NCBI GenBank assembly: GCA_002898075.1
Contig: BDSV01000057.1
Span: 1 to 36,054, forward strand
Reading direction: 5' to 3'
Origin: a bacterium BMS3Abin03
Lineage (GTDB): Bacteria > Bacteroidota > Ignavibacteria > Ignavibacteriales > Ignavibacteriaceae
DNA length: 36,054 nt
Positions 1-8,889 of this stretch are shown here, piece by piece (position 1 is the first letter of the stretch; each line of letters starts with the position of its first letter). Made by a program: the position numbers and the translations under genes. The notes under the pieces were generated by a model that worked only from the letters and a program-made list of their open reading frames with translations, searched no databases and was not told the DNA's origin.

Positions 1-480
1 CCAAAGTCTAAGATTGAAAAATACTTTTCTGCCAACTTTAAACAATTTGGTATTGTTACGAAAATCCAAGAAATTTCCAGTGAAATTACTTTTTGGGAAC
101 AATTACAACAGTATGATGCAATATATTCTTTTGATATAACTCTTTCTGGTCCAAATTTATTCGGAGCGCGCTATAGAGCTAGTGAATTAGCAAAAGATAT
201 TCACGAGAATTATAATGCTTCAGAGTTCAATATTAAGCTAAAAAATGCTTTTGGTAAGTTGAAGCTTCTAAAGGATAATATTTCAGATTATATAAAATTA
301 GCGGCTGCTGGAGCAGGAAAGTTTGTAGTAGAAGTTGCAAAAAAGGGCATCAAAGAAAAGATTGGTAGCTTTACTTATATTTTAAAAAAGCATTATGATC
401 GGGATATTAATAAGATTTCAGAAGAACAGTTAAATAATGATTTTGAAGATTTGGATAAGCACAATGATGAAAAAAAATAA
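1..480 (+). CDS. 3' end of an unrecognised protein (5' truncated by window edge)
   Basis: The frame is open from base 1 to a TAA at 478-480 (159 codons), so the start lies outside the window. A TTG at 259 is an internal codon, not the start, because the frame reads through upstream with protein-like composition. The visible part has a mixed alpha/beta N-terminal half. A small Ala/Gly-rich helical stretch follows around residues 99-112, then a Lys/Glu-rich tail ending in acidic residues. I recognise no domain. The next gene overlaps its last bases, so the two are probably translated together. High AT content and the membrane-protein partner suggest an accessory module, but that is inference. 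Confidence 0.75.
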   Translation, partial: PKSKIEKYFSANFKQFGIVTKIQEISSEITFWEQLQQYDAIYSFDITLSGPNLFGARYRASELAKDIHENYNASEFNIKLKNAFGKLKLLKDNISDYIKLAAAGAGKFVVEVAKKGIKEKIGSFTYILKKHYDRDINKISEEQLNNDFEDLDKHNDEKK

Positions 481-997
481 ATTATCTACTGTGTATATAT
501 TAATAATATTTATTGTTTTATTTATCAGCTCGTGCCTTTTGATAAAGTATACTAATATTAATATTAAAGTTATTTCTGATAATCCCTTTTTGTTTACATA
601 TCTCGGAATATTTCTTGGTTTTGCATTAACAATTTTTACTTTTATAGTGTCAATGGTTGATAAAATAAAAGAAGCTATTGAAAATGATCGTTCAAAAACA
701 AGAGAACAAAAAGAAGATACAGAATCGAATATTTTATCATTCTACTCGGAAATAAAAGATGATATATTTTTAATATTTTACTTTTTCGTTATCGTAACAA
801 TATTATCATTGTTTGAAAATATCGATATCCCATTAATAAAATTGGACCAATTTTTCTTATCAAAAACTCAACTGATTGATTCTATTAAATTAGGAATGTT
901 TATTCTTAGCTTATATGCAATATATGACTTGACATCTAGTGCATTTAAAATATCAGAAGCTACAGGGATATTTAAAAAGGAGGATAAGGCAAGCTAG
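464..997 (+). CDS. Predicted four-TM membrane protein, overlapping the upstream gene
   Basis: This is a 177-residue protein from the ATG at 464; a second ATG follows at 467. The frame extends up to an ATG at 437, but that adds only a short extension inside the upstream gene. None of the starts has a clear Shine-Dalgarno, which fits translational coupling. There are two hydrophobic spans near the N-terminus (about residues 7-25 and 40-62). A charged Lys/Glu/Asp-rich loop follows (about 63-100), then two more spans (about 102-120 and 145-165). The topology is TM-TM-charged cytosolic loop-TM-TM. I recognise no family. A small membrane protein coupled to a soluble partner is a layout seen in abortive-infection and toxin-like modules, but nothing here proves that function. 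Confidence 0.7.
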   Translation: MMKKNKLSTVYILIIFIVLFISSCLLIKYTNINIKVISDNPFLFTYLGIFLGFALTIFTFIVSMVDKIKEAIENDRSKTREQKEDTESNILSFYSEIKDDIFLIFYFFVIVTILSLFENIDIPLIKLDQFFLSKTQLIDSIKLGMFILSLYAIYDLTSSAFKISEATGIFKKEDKAS

Positions 998-1199
998 CAC
1001 TTTAAATAAGTTAAAATTCAAGTAGATATAGTTTTTTAAGTAAATAAAATTTTTTATACATAAAAAGTAGTTGCGGTTAATTGGCATTACTTCCCGCGTC
1101 TGTTAAAGCTGCAGCGGGTAAATTCTGATTTACAGATTAGCGGCTATGCAGTTATTAAATCTTTAATATTAATTTATTATCAATATAATGGAGGTTACG

Positions 1200-1340
1200 A
1201 TGAAATGTGTTCAATGTAGTTCAACAGAAAAGTCAGGTAAATATTTTTATGTTTGTGATAAATGCGGATCACAATTTTGCAATAGTTGCGGTTCCAAAGG
1301 TAAGCAATGCCCTAAATGTAAGAGTGGATTTTTAAAATAG
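1200..1340 (+). CDS. 46-aa protein with four CxxC zinc knuckles
   Basis: This short gene starts at ATG 1200 behind GGAGGT (1190-1195) with a 4-base spacer and ends at TAG 1338-1340. Its 46 residues contain four regularly placed CxxC pairs: C3/C6, C19/C22, C27/C30 and C37/C40. These are enough ligands for two zinc sites in a rubredoxin- or RING-like fold. The remainder is rich in Lys, Gly and Ser and has no membrane segment. The strong ribosome site and Cys spacing make it a convincing gene despite its size. I cannot name a family. Possible roles include binding nucleic acid or acting as a small adaptor, but this is not shown. Confidence 0.7.
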   Translation: MKCVQCSSTEKSGKYFYVCDKCGSQFCNSCGSKGKQCPKCKSGFLK

Positions 1341-1383
1341 CTAAATTAAATTTTTTCGATAAATTATAACCTGAAAGGATTTT

Positions 1384-1662
1384 ATGTCAGAAACAAATAT
1401 AAAAACGATAATGCAAGAATTTAAAAATTTGGAGAAACAGTATGAGTTAGGAAGAGTTGCCTTTTTATTTGAATTTAGTGATACAGCAAAACGTTTTATC
1501 AATGATTTTGATATGTACGAAGTTAACACTTATAGTTTAGATGATTCATCAATTATAGCTGAGTGTAAAGATTTACTCAATTCTGGAAATGGTATTCTAG
1601 TTTTTCCAGATCCAGAATATAAATTTTATTATTTATATACAGCAAAATGGAAAGGAAAATAA
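1384..1662 (+). CDS. Hypothetical 92-aa protein
   Basis: The start is ATG 1384, preceded by AAAGGA. The protein is soluble with no signal peptide or membrane span. It has an N-terminal helix rich in Lys/Glu (about residues 5-22), then alternating hydrophobic and acidic segments and an aromatic C-terminal strand. It lies 43 bases after the zinc-knuckle gene on the same strand, so the two may be co-transcribed. I recognise no family. The overlapping minus-strand frame at 1341-1529 is a shadow with no ribosome site. Confidence 0.55.
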   Translation: MSETNIKTIMQEFKNLEKQYELGRVAFLFEFSDTAKRFINDFDMYEVNTYSLDDSSIIAECKDLLNSGNGILVFPDPEYKFYYLYTAKWKGK

Positions 1663-2292
1663 ATATTGACTTTAGTGAAAACCATAATTAATGAATAAAT
1701 TATAAAAATGTTGTGAAAATTTGATTACAGTACCAAATTGTATGTGTAAGACGATATTTATAACCTCTTCAATAAGTAAAACCTGCCTCTACCTATTCAT
1801 TACTAAACTGAAGATTGATTTCAAAATTAACAAATCCCCTCATAATATCTATTCGATATCACAAGTTAAGCCGGCTAACACTCAAAGTTTTTTTTATAAA
1901 ATAATAAACTGGGCTTTCGGGTGGAATTACATCCGCTTATATTTGCAGTTGTAAGTTTTGTTAGTGATTAAACAATTTAAAGCTTTCTTCGTTTGTCATT
2001 CACACGAAAGTGCAAACGCATCAACTTAATTGCCCCGACTTTTAAGTCGGGGTTCGTGTAAGCACTAGAGATATTAGGCTTTAGCCACATCTCAGCTTAT
2101 ATTTTTGGCTAAAGCCAATACTTGGGTTGTTAATTTAGCCCACGACCTAAAGGTCGTGGCAATTCAATCCTGACTCAGTCGAGATACTTTTTCTTAGGTT
2201 GATATTATGAAATAATCATTAAATTAACACCAATTAAAAAAAACAGACAATTAATTCAGATTCCGGATATTCCGGTAAACCGGAATTCCGGA
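1663..2292. other. Gene-free region with hairpin repeats
   Basis: About 630 bases with no convincing gene. The open frame from TTG 1721 has no ribosome site and an unprotein-like composition, so I do not call it. The right half (2033-2159) holds three strong hairpins, and a 16-bp palindrome abuts the next gene at 2260-2294. Confidence 0.7.
2033..2159. repeat. Cluster of three REP-like hairpins
   Basis: Three perfect or near-perfect inverted repeats lie in 127 bases. The first is CCCCGACT/AGTCGGGG at 2033-2052 with a 4-base loop. The second is GGCTTTAGCC at 2077-2086 with its exact complement at 2107-2116. The third is CCACGACCT/AGGTCGTGG at 2140-2159 with a 2-base loop. None is followed by a T tract, so they do not look like terminators. 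Compact GC-rich palindromes in AT-rich spacers resemble REP-type repeats mobilised by Y1 transposases. A broken transposase of that superfamily sits at 21512-21772, but the connection is inference. Confidence 0.6.
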
Positions 2293-2294
2293 AT
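2260..2294. repeat. 16-bp TTCCGG palindrome at the tex start
   Basis: The left arm ATTCCGGATATTCCGGT pairs with the right arm ACCGGAATTCCGGAAT over 16 bp, with one bulged base and a 2-base loop. The TTCCGG unit occurs repeatedly within it. The right arm runs into the first possible ATG of tex (2293), so the structure could mask that start or be a small mobile palindrome inserted in front of the gene. Confidence 0.65.
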
Positions 2295-4452
2295 GACACA
2301 TAAATCCATTTTACAGAATATGATGACGGAAATTTTAATTAAGCAGATAAGCGGTAAGCTTTCTATAAGTAAATCTCAAGTCTCAAATACAGTAAAGCTG
2401 TTAGAGGAGGGATCAACAATTCCATTTATTTCGCGATACAGGAAAGAAGCTACGGGAAGTCTCGATGAAACAGAGGTAACAGCTATTGAAAAAGAATGGA
2501 AACGATTGCTGGAATTGGTTAAAAGACGTGAAGCTATTCTTAAAAGCATAAACGACCGGGAAATGTTAACTCCCGGGTTAGAGGATAAAATTAATAACTG
2601 CTGGAATATGGCAGAGCTTGAAGATATTTATCTTCCATACAAACCAAAACGAAAAACCAGGGCAAGTGCGGCGCGCGAAAAAGGATTAGAACCTTTGGCA
2701 AAAATAATTATGGAGCAGAAGGAAGATAAAATAGAACCGGTTGCGGAAAAATATCTAAACGATGAAGTACCGGATATTGAAGCCGCGCTATCCGGGGCAA
2801 GAGATATTGTTGCAGAGTGGATTAATGAAAATGCGGATGCACGAAATACAATCAGGCAGCAATTTGAGCGTGATGCGGTAATCAGTTCAAAAGTGATAAA
2901 GAAGAAAATGGATGAAGGAACGAAGTACAGCGACTACTTCGATTTTAATGAGCCGTTAAAACATTGCCCCGGTCATCGCCTGCTGGCAATAAGAAGAGCC
3001 GAACAGGAAGGCATTTTAACTGTGTCGATATCGACAGATTCTGATTCGGCATTTGAAAGCTTGCAGAATATCTTTATAAAAAATAAAAATGAATCTGCGG
3101 CTCAGGTAAGTTTATCGATCAAAGATGCATATAAAAGATTATTGGCGCCGTCGATTGAAACCGAATTTAAGAACAGTGCAAAAGCAAAAGCCGATGAAGA
3201 GGCAATCAGCGTATTCTCTACTAACTTGCGCCAGTTGCTATTGGCTGCTCCTCTTGGTCCGAAAGTTACAATGGCAATAGATCCCGGGTTCAGGACGGGC
3301 TGCAAGCTGGTCTGCCTCGACCGGCAGGGGAACCTGTTACATAACACGACTATCTTTCCGCATCCCCCTCAGGAAAAATCAGATGAAGCATCGGAGAAAG
3401 TAAAAGGGCTATTGAAAAAATATAAAGTGGAAGCAATTGCAATCGGAAACGGAACTGCGGGCAGGGAGACAGAGCGGTTTATTAAATCCCTAATTAGTAA
3501 TTCCGGCACAACAGAAGTGTTTATGGTTAATGAAGCAGGCGCATCTATTTATTCTGCCTCGGAAACTGCAAGAGAGGAGTTTCCCGATCTCGACTTAACT
3601 TTCCGTGGTGCAATCTCTATCGGAAGACGGCTGATGGACCCGCTTGCCGAGCTTGTTAAAATTGATGCCAAGTCAATCGGTGTGGGGCAATACCAGCATG
3701 ATGTTAACCAGGATAATTTGAAAGAGGGTCTGAACCATGTGGTAACCTCGGTTGTAAACCAGGTTGGCGTAAAATTAAATACAGCCAGCCGGCATTTACT
3801 TAGTTATGTATCGGGTATCGGACCGAAGCTTGCAAAATCAATAACAGACTACCGGCGTGAAAACAGATCCTTTCGCTCACGAAAGGAACTGTTGAAGGTG
3901 AAAGGGTTGGGAGCTAAGGCATTCGAGCAGTCTGCAGGATTTTTAAGAATTCCCGGTGCTGAGAATCCGCTCGATAACAGCGCGGTTCATCCTGAAAGTT
4001 ATTCGATAGTTGCAAAGATGGCAAAGGATTTATCTCAACCTGTTAAGTCGTTAATTGAAGCTGCAAATATACGCCGGCAAATCGATATTAGTAATTATGT
4101 AACCGGTACGGTCGGGTTGCCGACGTTAAAAGATATTATGCAGGAGCTGGAAAAACCGGGGCTGGATCCTAGAGGTAAGGCAGAAACATTTTCATTTTCA
4201 GAAAACATTAGCGGTATAGCAGATTTAAAGCCGGGAATGCGTTTGCCGGGTATTGTAACAAACCTGACAAAGTTCGGCGCTTTTGTAGATATTGGAATAA
4301 AAGAAAACGGCTTACTTCATATTTCACAAATTACAGAACGCTTTATTAAAGACCCGGCGGAAGTTCTAAAGTTAAACCAGAAAATAATTGTTAGAGTTGT
4401 GAATATCGATGTTGAAAGAAAACGAATTCAGTTAAGTATGAAAGAGGGTTAG
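2293..4452 (+). CDS. tex: Tex-family S1 RNA-binding protein
   Basis: Tex is a conserved cytoplasmic nucleic-acid-binding protein related to eukaryotic Spt6, linked to transcription and RNA handling. The 719-residue length is usual for the family. A helical Tex N-terminal region covers about residues 10-190. A YqgF/RNase H-like domain begins at the MAIDPGFRTG motif (about 327). Helix-hairpin-helix motifs (SGIGPKLAKS and VKGLGAKAF) lie near 505-550. An S1 domain begins at about 645 and contains GAFVDIG and GLLHIS. The start is uncertain: ATG 2293 lies inside a palindrome, and ATGs at 2320 and 2323 would begin directly at the conserved TEILIKQIS segment. It stands alone on this strand. Confidence 0.95.
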   Translation: MTHKSILQNMMTEILIKQISGKLSISKSQVSNTVKLLEEGSTIPFISRYRKEATGSLDETEVTAIEKEWKRLLELVKRREAILKSINDREMLTPGLEDKINNCWNMAELEDIYLPYKPKRKTRASAAREKGLEPLAKIIMEQKEDKIEPVAEKYLNDEVPDIEAALSGARDIVAEWINENADARNTIRQQFERDAVISSKVIKKKMDEGTKYSDYFDFNEPLKHCPGHRLLAIRRAEQEGILTVSISTDSDSAFESLQNIFIKNKNESAAQVSLSIKDAYKRLLAPSIETEFKNSAKAKADEEAISVFSTNLRQLLLAAPLGPKVTMAIDPGFRTGCKLVCLDRQGNLLHNTTIFPHPPQEKSDEASEKVKGLLKKYKVEAIAIGNGTAGRETERFIKSLISNSGTTEVFMVNEAGASIYSASETAREEFPDLDLTFRGAISIGRRLMDPLAELVKIDAKSIGVGQYQHDVNQDNLKEGLNHVVTSVVNQVGVKLNTASRHLLSYVSGIGPKLAKSITDYRRENRSFRSRKELLKVKGLGAKAFEQSAGFLRIPGAENPLDNSAVHPESYSIVAKMAKDLSQPVKSLIEAANIRRQIDISNYVTGTVGLPTLKDIMQELEKPGLDPRGKAETFSFSENISGIADLKPGMRLPGIVTNLTKFGAFVDIGIKENGLLHISQITERFIKDPAEVLKLNQKIIVRVVNIDVERKRIQLSMKEG

Positions 4453-4801
4453 ACTAAACTAAAGTTTACTTAACGTTATAAAAAGATTCATCTCGAAGAC
4501 CACCTACGCTAAACAGCAGCTTCGGTAGGTAAAACTTGCCATGAGATAATCCAGTGTTTCTCGAAATGATTACTTCGTGAGAGCTAAGACAAGAAGATGT
4601 CCCGATAAAAAACATCGAGACTAACTTTCTAATTTCAAAGGAATGTTTTCATTGTAGGTTTCTATTTCTTTTTTTACAGCATAAAGTAAAATTTAGTTGA
4701 AATTAAACATGTTTAATAAATAATTTTCTTTGCTTGAGTTAGTCATCAAACATTTATTTTACATCATAATAAAAAAGCTACCATATTTGAGAGTTTTTTA
4801 G
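4453..4801. other. Gene-free spacer downstream of tex
   Basis: No gene is supported. Two small hairpins can be drawn: CCTAC...GTAGG around 4503-4529, nested in ATCTC/GAGAT, and TCTCGAA...TTCGTGAGA around 4558-4581. Neither carries a T tract, and there is no clear terminator for tex or for tRNA-Leu. Confidence 0.5.
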
Positions 4802-4887
4802 TACCGAAGGCCGGACTCGAACCGGCACCTGGTGTGAACCAGACTAGATTTTGAGTCTAGCGCGTCTACCAATTTCGCCACTTCGGC
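4802..4887 (-). tRNA. tRNA-Leu (anticodon CAA)
   Basis: An 86-base type II tRNA. The acceptor stem GCCGAAG pairs with CTTCGGT (one G-U), and the discriminator is A. The anticodon stem CTAGA/TCTAG encloses loop CTCAAAA, giving anticodon CAA. The long variable arm CTGGTTCACACCAGG and T-loop TTCGAGT fit tRNA-Leu. CCA is not encoded. Confidence 0.95.
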
Positions 4888-4936
4888 AATTCAATATTTT
4901 AATTGTTAAACAACTGAAAAGTCATTTTGAACAGCG

Positions 4937-4967
4937 CAAATTTAACAAACTTCTCTCCCGCAATCAA
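4937..4967 (-). promoter_or_regulatory. Promoter of tRNA-Leu
   Basis: Reading the minus strand, TTGATT (4967-4962) is followed by 17 bases and TAAATTTG (4944-4937). This matches the Bacteroidota -7 consensus TANNTTTG exactly. It predicts a leader of roughly 40 bases before the mature tRNA. The same arrangement precedes the other two tRNAs in the window. Confidence 0.65.
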
Positions 4968-5195
4968 TAACATTTACTACAGTTAAACTTTGAAAAATCT
5001 TCTCATCGGGGTTTAATTTTTACTGAAATTCTGTCCCGCGATTAAGTAGTAATATTCTTATAAGTCAGTTTAAAATCTAAAGATAGCTCCCCGATTGTTA
5101 AAAAAAGGACTTATTGTATATATTGAAGATAAAATGCACCTATGGCATAATATTTGGCAAAATAAACTGTTCAAAAACATTGCATAGGAGGCAAT
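4968..5195. other. AT-rich spacer, no gene
   Basis: Together with the tRNA-Leu promoter region this forms a gap of about 308 bases (4888-5195). Apart from that promoter and the ribosome site of the next gene (GGAGG just before 5196) I see no structured element. Confidence 0.5.
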
Positions 5196-5396
5196 ATGAA
5201 GCCAAATAAAAAAAACAGGCTGGATGATTCTTTATATGATGATACTTTTTCGTACCTCTCATTCACAGCACCGGGGGATGAATCATTGCTAAGTGAAGAT
5301 GAAGAGATAAACGATCTTTTAGAAGAATATCATATCGAAGATTTGGATCTAACTGATTTAGACAAAAATGCTTTTGATGAAAGCATAAATGTCTGA
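5196..5396 (+). CDS. Small acidic hypothetical protein (66 aa)
   Basis: ATG 5196 follows a strong ribosome site (AGGAGG, 5-base spacer). The protein is basic only in its first nine residues, then strongly acidic (Asp/Glu-rich, with clusters DEEINDLLEE and DLDLTDLD). It has no signal peptide or membrane span. Such composition suggests a flexible partner-binding protein, but I recognise no family. It is followed 31 bases later by another small gene on the same strand, so the two may form a pair. Confidence 0.65.
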   Translation: MKPNKKNRLDDSLYDDTFSYLSFTAPGDESLLSEDEEINDLLEEYHIEDLDLTDLDKNAFDESINV

Positions 5397-5427
5397 AAAA
5401 TTACAATCAAAAAAATAAGGGAATAAA

Positions 5428-5649
5428 ATGATCAGAACATTCATCGGAATCGAGGGGCACTACGATATAGACGATAGCGGTAGAGTAGTTCTTAAAGCTG
5501 TCGATGAGTTCGGCAAATTCACAGGAGAAATCAGAAGATTTATCAGCGCAAAAGGTATTAGAAATTCTTCTGACCGTAACGGCGTACTCCACTTGCTTCA
5601 ACTGATGCATATTTATAAAACTATCGGACCCGAGTACTTAAAAGCTTAA
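5428..5649 (+). CDS. Small hypothetical protein (73 aa)
   Basis: ATG 5428 is preceded by AAGGGA. The sequence is amphipathic and soluble, with a beta-rich N-terminal half (IGIEGHYDIDDSGRVVLKA) and a helical C-terminal half. There are no Cys residues and no signal peptide. It converges on glnS, whose stop is about 20 bases away. The opposite-strand frame 5407-5610 is a shadow. The function is unknown. Pairing with the acidic protein upstream is plausible from spacing only. Confidence 0.6.
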   Translation: MIRTFIGIEGHYDIDDSGRVVLKAVDEFGKFTGEIRRFISAKGIRNSSDRNGVLHLLQLMHIYKTIGPEYLKA

Positions 5650-5668
5650 CGTTATTGTGCAGAACTTT

Positions 5669-7402
5669 CTAATTTTTCTTTTGTGCCTTGGCTATTTTAG
5701 CCCAGGTATCACGCAGAGGAACAATCCTGTTGAACACAGGTTTTCCATCTTCACTATCAATTAGATCCGCACAAAAATAACCCAGTCGTTCGAACTGAAA
5801 TCTTTCGCCGCGCTTTGCCGATTTTAATCCCGGTTCGAGTTTACATTCTTTAAGTGTTTCGAGCGAATCCGGATTTAAGAACTCTTTAAAATCTTTTTCT
5901 TTATCACCTACCGGGTCTTCAACCGTAAATAATCTGTCGTAGAGTCTTACTTCAGCATTAAATGCATGCTGAACAGAAACCCAGTGAATTGTTCCTTTTA
6001 CTTTTTTATCACTTTTACCTAAACCGCTTTTTGTATCGATGTCGTATGAACAGTGCAGTTCTATTACTTTACCCGAAACCGGGTCTTTAATAACTTCTTC
6101 ACATTTAATTATGTATGCATATCTTAATCTAACTTCTTTTCCCGGTGCAAGCCTGAAAAATTTCTTTGGAGGGTCTTCTTTAAAATCATTCTGTTCAATA
6201 TACAATTCTTTACTGAACGGAACTTTTCTTTTTCCCATAGAAGGGTCTTCGGGATTGTTGACTGCCTCCAGTTCTTCTACCGTATTATCGGGATAGTTTG
6301 TAATGATCACTTTCAACGGGCGAAGCACACCCATCACACGCTGAGCATTTTTATTAAGATTTTCTCTAACGCTGTGTTCAAGTAAAGCCACATCAATTAC
6401 CTGGTTGCGTTTTGCCACTCCAACCCGCTCAGCAAAATGACGAATTGCTTCGGGCGGATAACCTCTTCTTCTCATAGCCGACAGTGTCGGCATTCTCGGA
6501 TCATTCCAACCAGTAACATATTTACCTTCAACAAGCTCGAGCAATTTACGTTTGCTCATTATAGTAAAACTTAAATTTAATCTTGCAAACTCAATTTGTC
6601 GAGGGTGATGGATTTCGAGCTGTTCTATAAACCAATCGTAAAGCGGGCGATGATTCTCGAACTCGAGTGTACAGATTGAATGTGTAATACCTTCGATCGA
6701 GTCCGACTGACCATGTGCCCAATCGTACATCGGATAAATGCACCACTTATCACCGGTGCGATGGTGAAATTCATGTCTTATCCTGTACATAACCGGGTCT
6801 CTCATATTCATGTTTGGAGAAGCCATATCAATTTTCGCTCTCAAAACACATTCGCCGTCTTTGAATTCGCCGTTCTTCATTTTCTCAAACAACTCTAAGT
6901 TTTCTTCAACCGGGCGATTACGATACGGGCTTTCCTTTCCTGCCTGCGTTGGCGTACCTCTATATTTCCTGATCTCATCGGAAGTTAATGAATCGACATA
7001 AGCTACTCCTTTACTAATAAGTTTTACGGCGTATTCATAAAGCGTATCGAAATAATCGGACGCATAATATTCCCTATCTTCCCAATCGAAGCCGAGCCAT
7101 TTTATATCTTCCTTAATCGAGCTGACATATTCTTCTTCTTCTTTTGTGGGATTAGTATCATCGAAACGGAGGTTGCATAAACCGTTATACTCTTCGGCAA
7201 GACCGAAGTTAAGACAGATAGATTTAGCATGCCCGATATGCAGGTATCCGTTTGGTTCGGGAGGAAATCTTGTATGCACGATGCCGCCGTATTTATTTGT
7301 ACGAAGGTGCTCGTCTATTATTTCCTTTATAAAATTTTGGGGCATTTTAGAGGTGGTTTCCTCATTAGGCGGCTGATTGTTTTTCTTTTCTTCTTTTTCC
7401 AT
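5669..7402 (-). CDS. glnS: Glutamine--tRNA ligase
   Basis: This cytoplasmic class I synthetase charges tRNA-Gln directly with glutamine. The 577-residue length matches bacterial GlnRS. The HIGH motif is at residues 55-58 within [16 protein letters not shown]. The KMSKS equivalent is MSKRK at 282-286. The C-terminal half is the beta-barrel anticodon-binding region. The first 25 residues are a charged, Glu/Lys/Asn-rich extension before the catalytic core. It begins two bases after the gltX stop on the same strand, so the two genes form an operon. Its presence implies that at least part of Gln-tRNA is made directly. Whether GatCAB is also present cannot be seen here. Confidence 0.97.
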   Translation of the reverse strand: MEKEEKKNNQPPNEETTSKMPQNFIKEIIDEHLRTNKYGGIVHTRFPPEPNGYLHIGHAKSICLNFGLAEEYNGLCNLRFDDTNPTKEEEEYVSSIKEDIKWLGFDWEDREYYASDYFDTLYEYAVKLISKGVAYVDSLTSDEIRKYRGTPTQAGKESPYRNRPVEENLELFEKMKNGEFKDGECVLRAKIDMASPNMNMRDPVMYRIRHEFHHRTGDKWCIYPMYDWAHGQSDSIEGITHSICTLEFENHRPLYDWFIEQLEIHHPRQIEFARLNLSFTIMSKRKLLELVEGKYVTGWNDPRMPTLSAMRRRGYPPEAIRHFAERVGVAKRNQVIDVALLEHSVRENLNKNAQRVMGVLRPLKVIITNYPDNTVEELEAVNNPEDPSMGKRKVPFSKELYIEQNDFKEDPPKKFFRLAPGKEVRLRYAYIIKCEEVIKDPVSGKVIELHCSYDIDTKSGLGKSDKKVKGTIHWVSVQHAFNAEVRLYDRLFTVEDPVGDKEKDFKEFLNPDSLETLKECKLEPGLKSAKRGERFQFERLGYFCADLIDSEDGKPVFNRIVPLRDTWAKIAKAQKKN

Positions 7403-7404
7403 TA

Positions 7405-8889
7405 TTAATTTTCTTCCGTTAAATCAGGATTTGTAGTTTTAATTTTTTCTAACGCACGGTTAATTCTATTTATACATTCATCTTTACCGATAATGTATAA
7501 TAAATTATAGATGCCGGGTCCTGTTCCGCTGCCGGAGACAGCGAGTCTTACGGGATGGATTAATTTCCCTTTGCCTATGTTCAGTTCTTCAGCAAGATTG
7601 TTTAGTATGTTTTCATAATCTTCTTTTTTAAGATCATCCAACTGTGCAATCTTATCTCTCAGTTTTAAAAGCAGCCCGGGTGAATCTTCCTTCCATCTTT
7701 TTTTAATAACTTTTTCATCGTATTCTGTCGGTGCTTCGTAAAAGTAAGGGCATTTTGTTATGAATTCTTTTACGAATTCTACTCTCGGTTTCATTGCCTC
7801 GATAATTAATAGAAGCTTATTATCTTCTATTTTTAAATCTGCATATTTTGATTTTTTCAGTTCTTCCCTTAACATTTGCAGCAGTTCTGCGTTTGGTTTA
7901 CTGCGTAAATGTTCGGCGTTAAGCCATACTAACTTTTCAAGATTAAAAACAGCACCGGCTTTGTGAACTCTTTCAAGTGTAAATTTATGTATCAGTTCAT
8001 CGAGCGTAAAAAATTCCTGTTCGTCGCCGGCATTCCATCCTAACAATGCTACAAAATTTATCAATGCTTCTTTAAGGTAACCTTTATCCTTGTAATCTTC
8101 TACTGCAACATCGCCCTGCCTTTTACTGAGTTTTGTTTTATCCGGATTCAGCAGCAGCGGAAGGTGGGCAAAGATTGGTTTTTCCCAACCGAAAAAATCA
8201 TAAAGCAAAACATGTTTGGGTGTGGATGATAACCACTCTTCACCGCGGATTACATGAGTTATTTTCATTAAATGGTCATCTACAACGTTTGCAAGATGAT
8301 AAGTAGGGAAGCCGTCGCTCTTAATTAGAATTTGATCGTCAACTATATTAGTATCGAATTCAACTTTACCTCTAATTAAATCATCAACAATTACAGATTT
8401 ATCTGGTGGTACATTAAGCCGGACAACATACGGTTCGCCGCTTTCTATTTTTTGCTTTATGACTTCTTCCGGTAAAGTTAAAGCGAACTTATCATATTTC
8501 GTTTGTTCGTTTTTCTTAAGCTGTTCTTCGTGCAACTGTTTAAGCCGTTCCGGTGTATCGAATGCATAATAAGCTTTGCCTTTTTCGATTAATTCTTCAG
8601 CATATTTTTTGTAAATATCCAGTCTTTTAGATTGATAATAAGGACCGTAATCACCACCAACTTCAGGTCCTTCATCGTAATCCAGACCGACCCATTTAAG
8701 CGTATTAAGTAAATTCTCAACAGCGCCCTCGATGTATCTTTTTCTATCCGTGTCCTCGATGCGCAGAATAAATTTTCCGTTCGTATTTCGTGCAAACAAG
8801 TAATTGTAAAGCGCGGTTCTCAAACCCCCGATATGCAGGTATCCTGTCGGGCTTGGTGCAAATCTTACTCTTGGTGTTTCGTTAATCAT
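7405..8889 (-). CDS. gltX: Glutamate--tRNA ligase
   Basis: This class I synthetase charges tRNA-Glu. At 494 residues it is the normal bacterial length. The HIGH-type motif HIGG is at 19-22 within [14 protein letters not shown], and the KMSKS equivalent KLSKRQG is near residue 253. The C-terminal helical anticodon-binding domain follows. It is the first gene of the gltX-glnS pair. Upstream on the minus strand there is a TAAGTTTG (8926-8919) that could be a -7 box, but no good upstream box accompanies it. Substrate specificity (discriminating or not) cannot be read with certainty, although a neighbouring GlnRS favours a discriminating enzyme. Confidence 0.97.
   Translation of the reverse strand: MINETPRVRFAPSPTGYLHIGGLRTALYNYLFARNTNGKFILRIEDTDRKRYIEGAVENLLNTLKWVGLDYDEGPEVGGDYGPYYQSKRLDIYKKYAEELIEKGKAYYAFDTPERLKQLHEEQLKKNEQTKYDKFALTLPEEVIKQKIESGEPYVVRLNVPPDKSVIVDDLIRGKVEFDTNIVDDQILIKSDGFPTYHLANVVDDHLMKITHVIRGEEWLSSTPKHVLLYDFFGWEKPIFAHLPLLLNPDKTKLSKRQGDVAVEDYKDKGYLKEALINFVALLGWNAGDEQEFFTLDELIHKFTLERVHKAGAVFNLEKLVWLNAEHLRSKPNAELLQMLREELKKSKYADLKIEDNKLLLIIEAMKPRVEFVKEFITKCPYFYEAPTEYDEKVIKKRWKEDSPGLLLKLRDKIAQLDDLKKEDYENILNNLAEELNIGKGKLIHPVRLAVSGSGTGPGIYNLLYIIGKDECINRINRALEKIKTTNPDLTEEN

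Noticed and set aside
1721-1954. A 77-codon open frame in the gap after 1662
   Set aside because: It has a TTG start without ribosome site, is rich in Ile/Ser/Phe from AT-rich DNA, and has no recognisable domain.
4770-4801. Terminator for tRNA-Leu
   Set aside because: On the minus strand only a weak A-rich/T-rich pairing can be drawn, with no stable GC stem.
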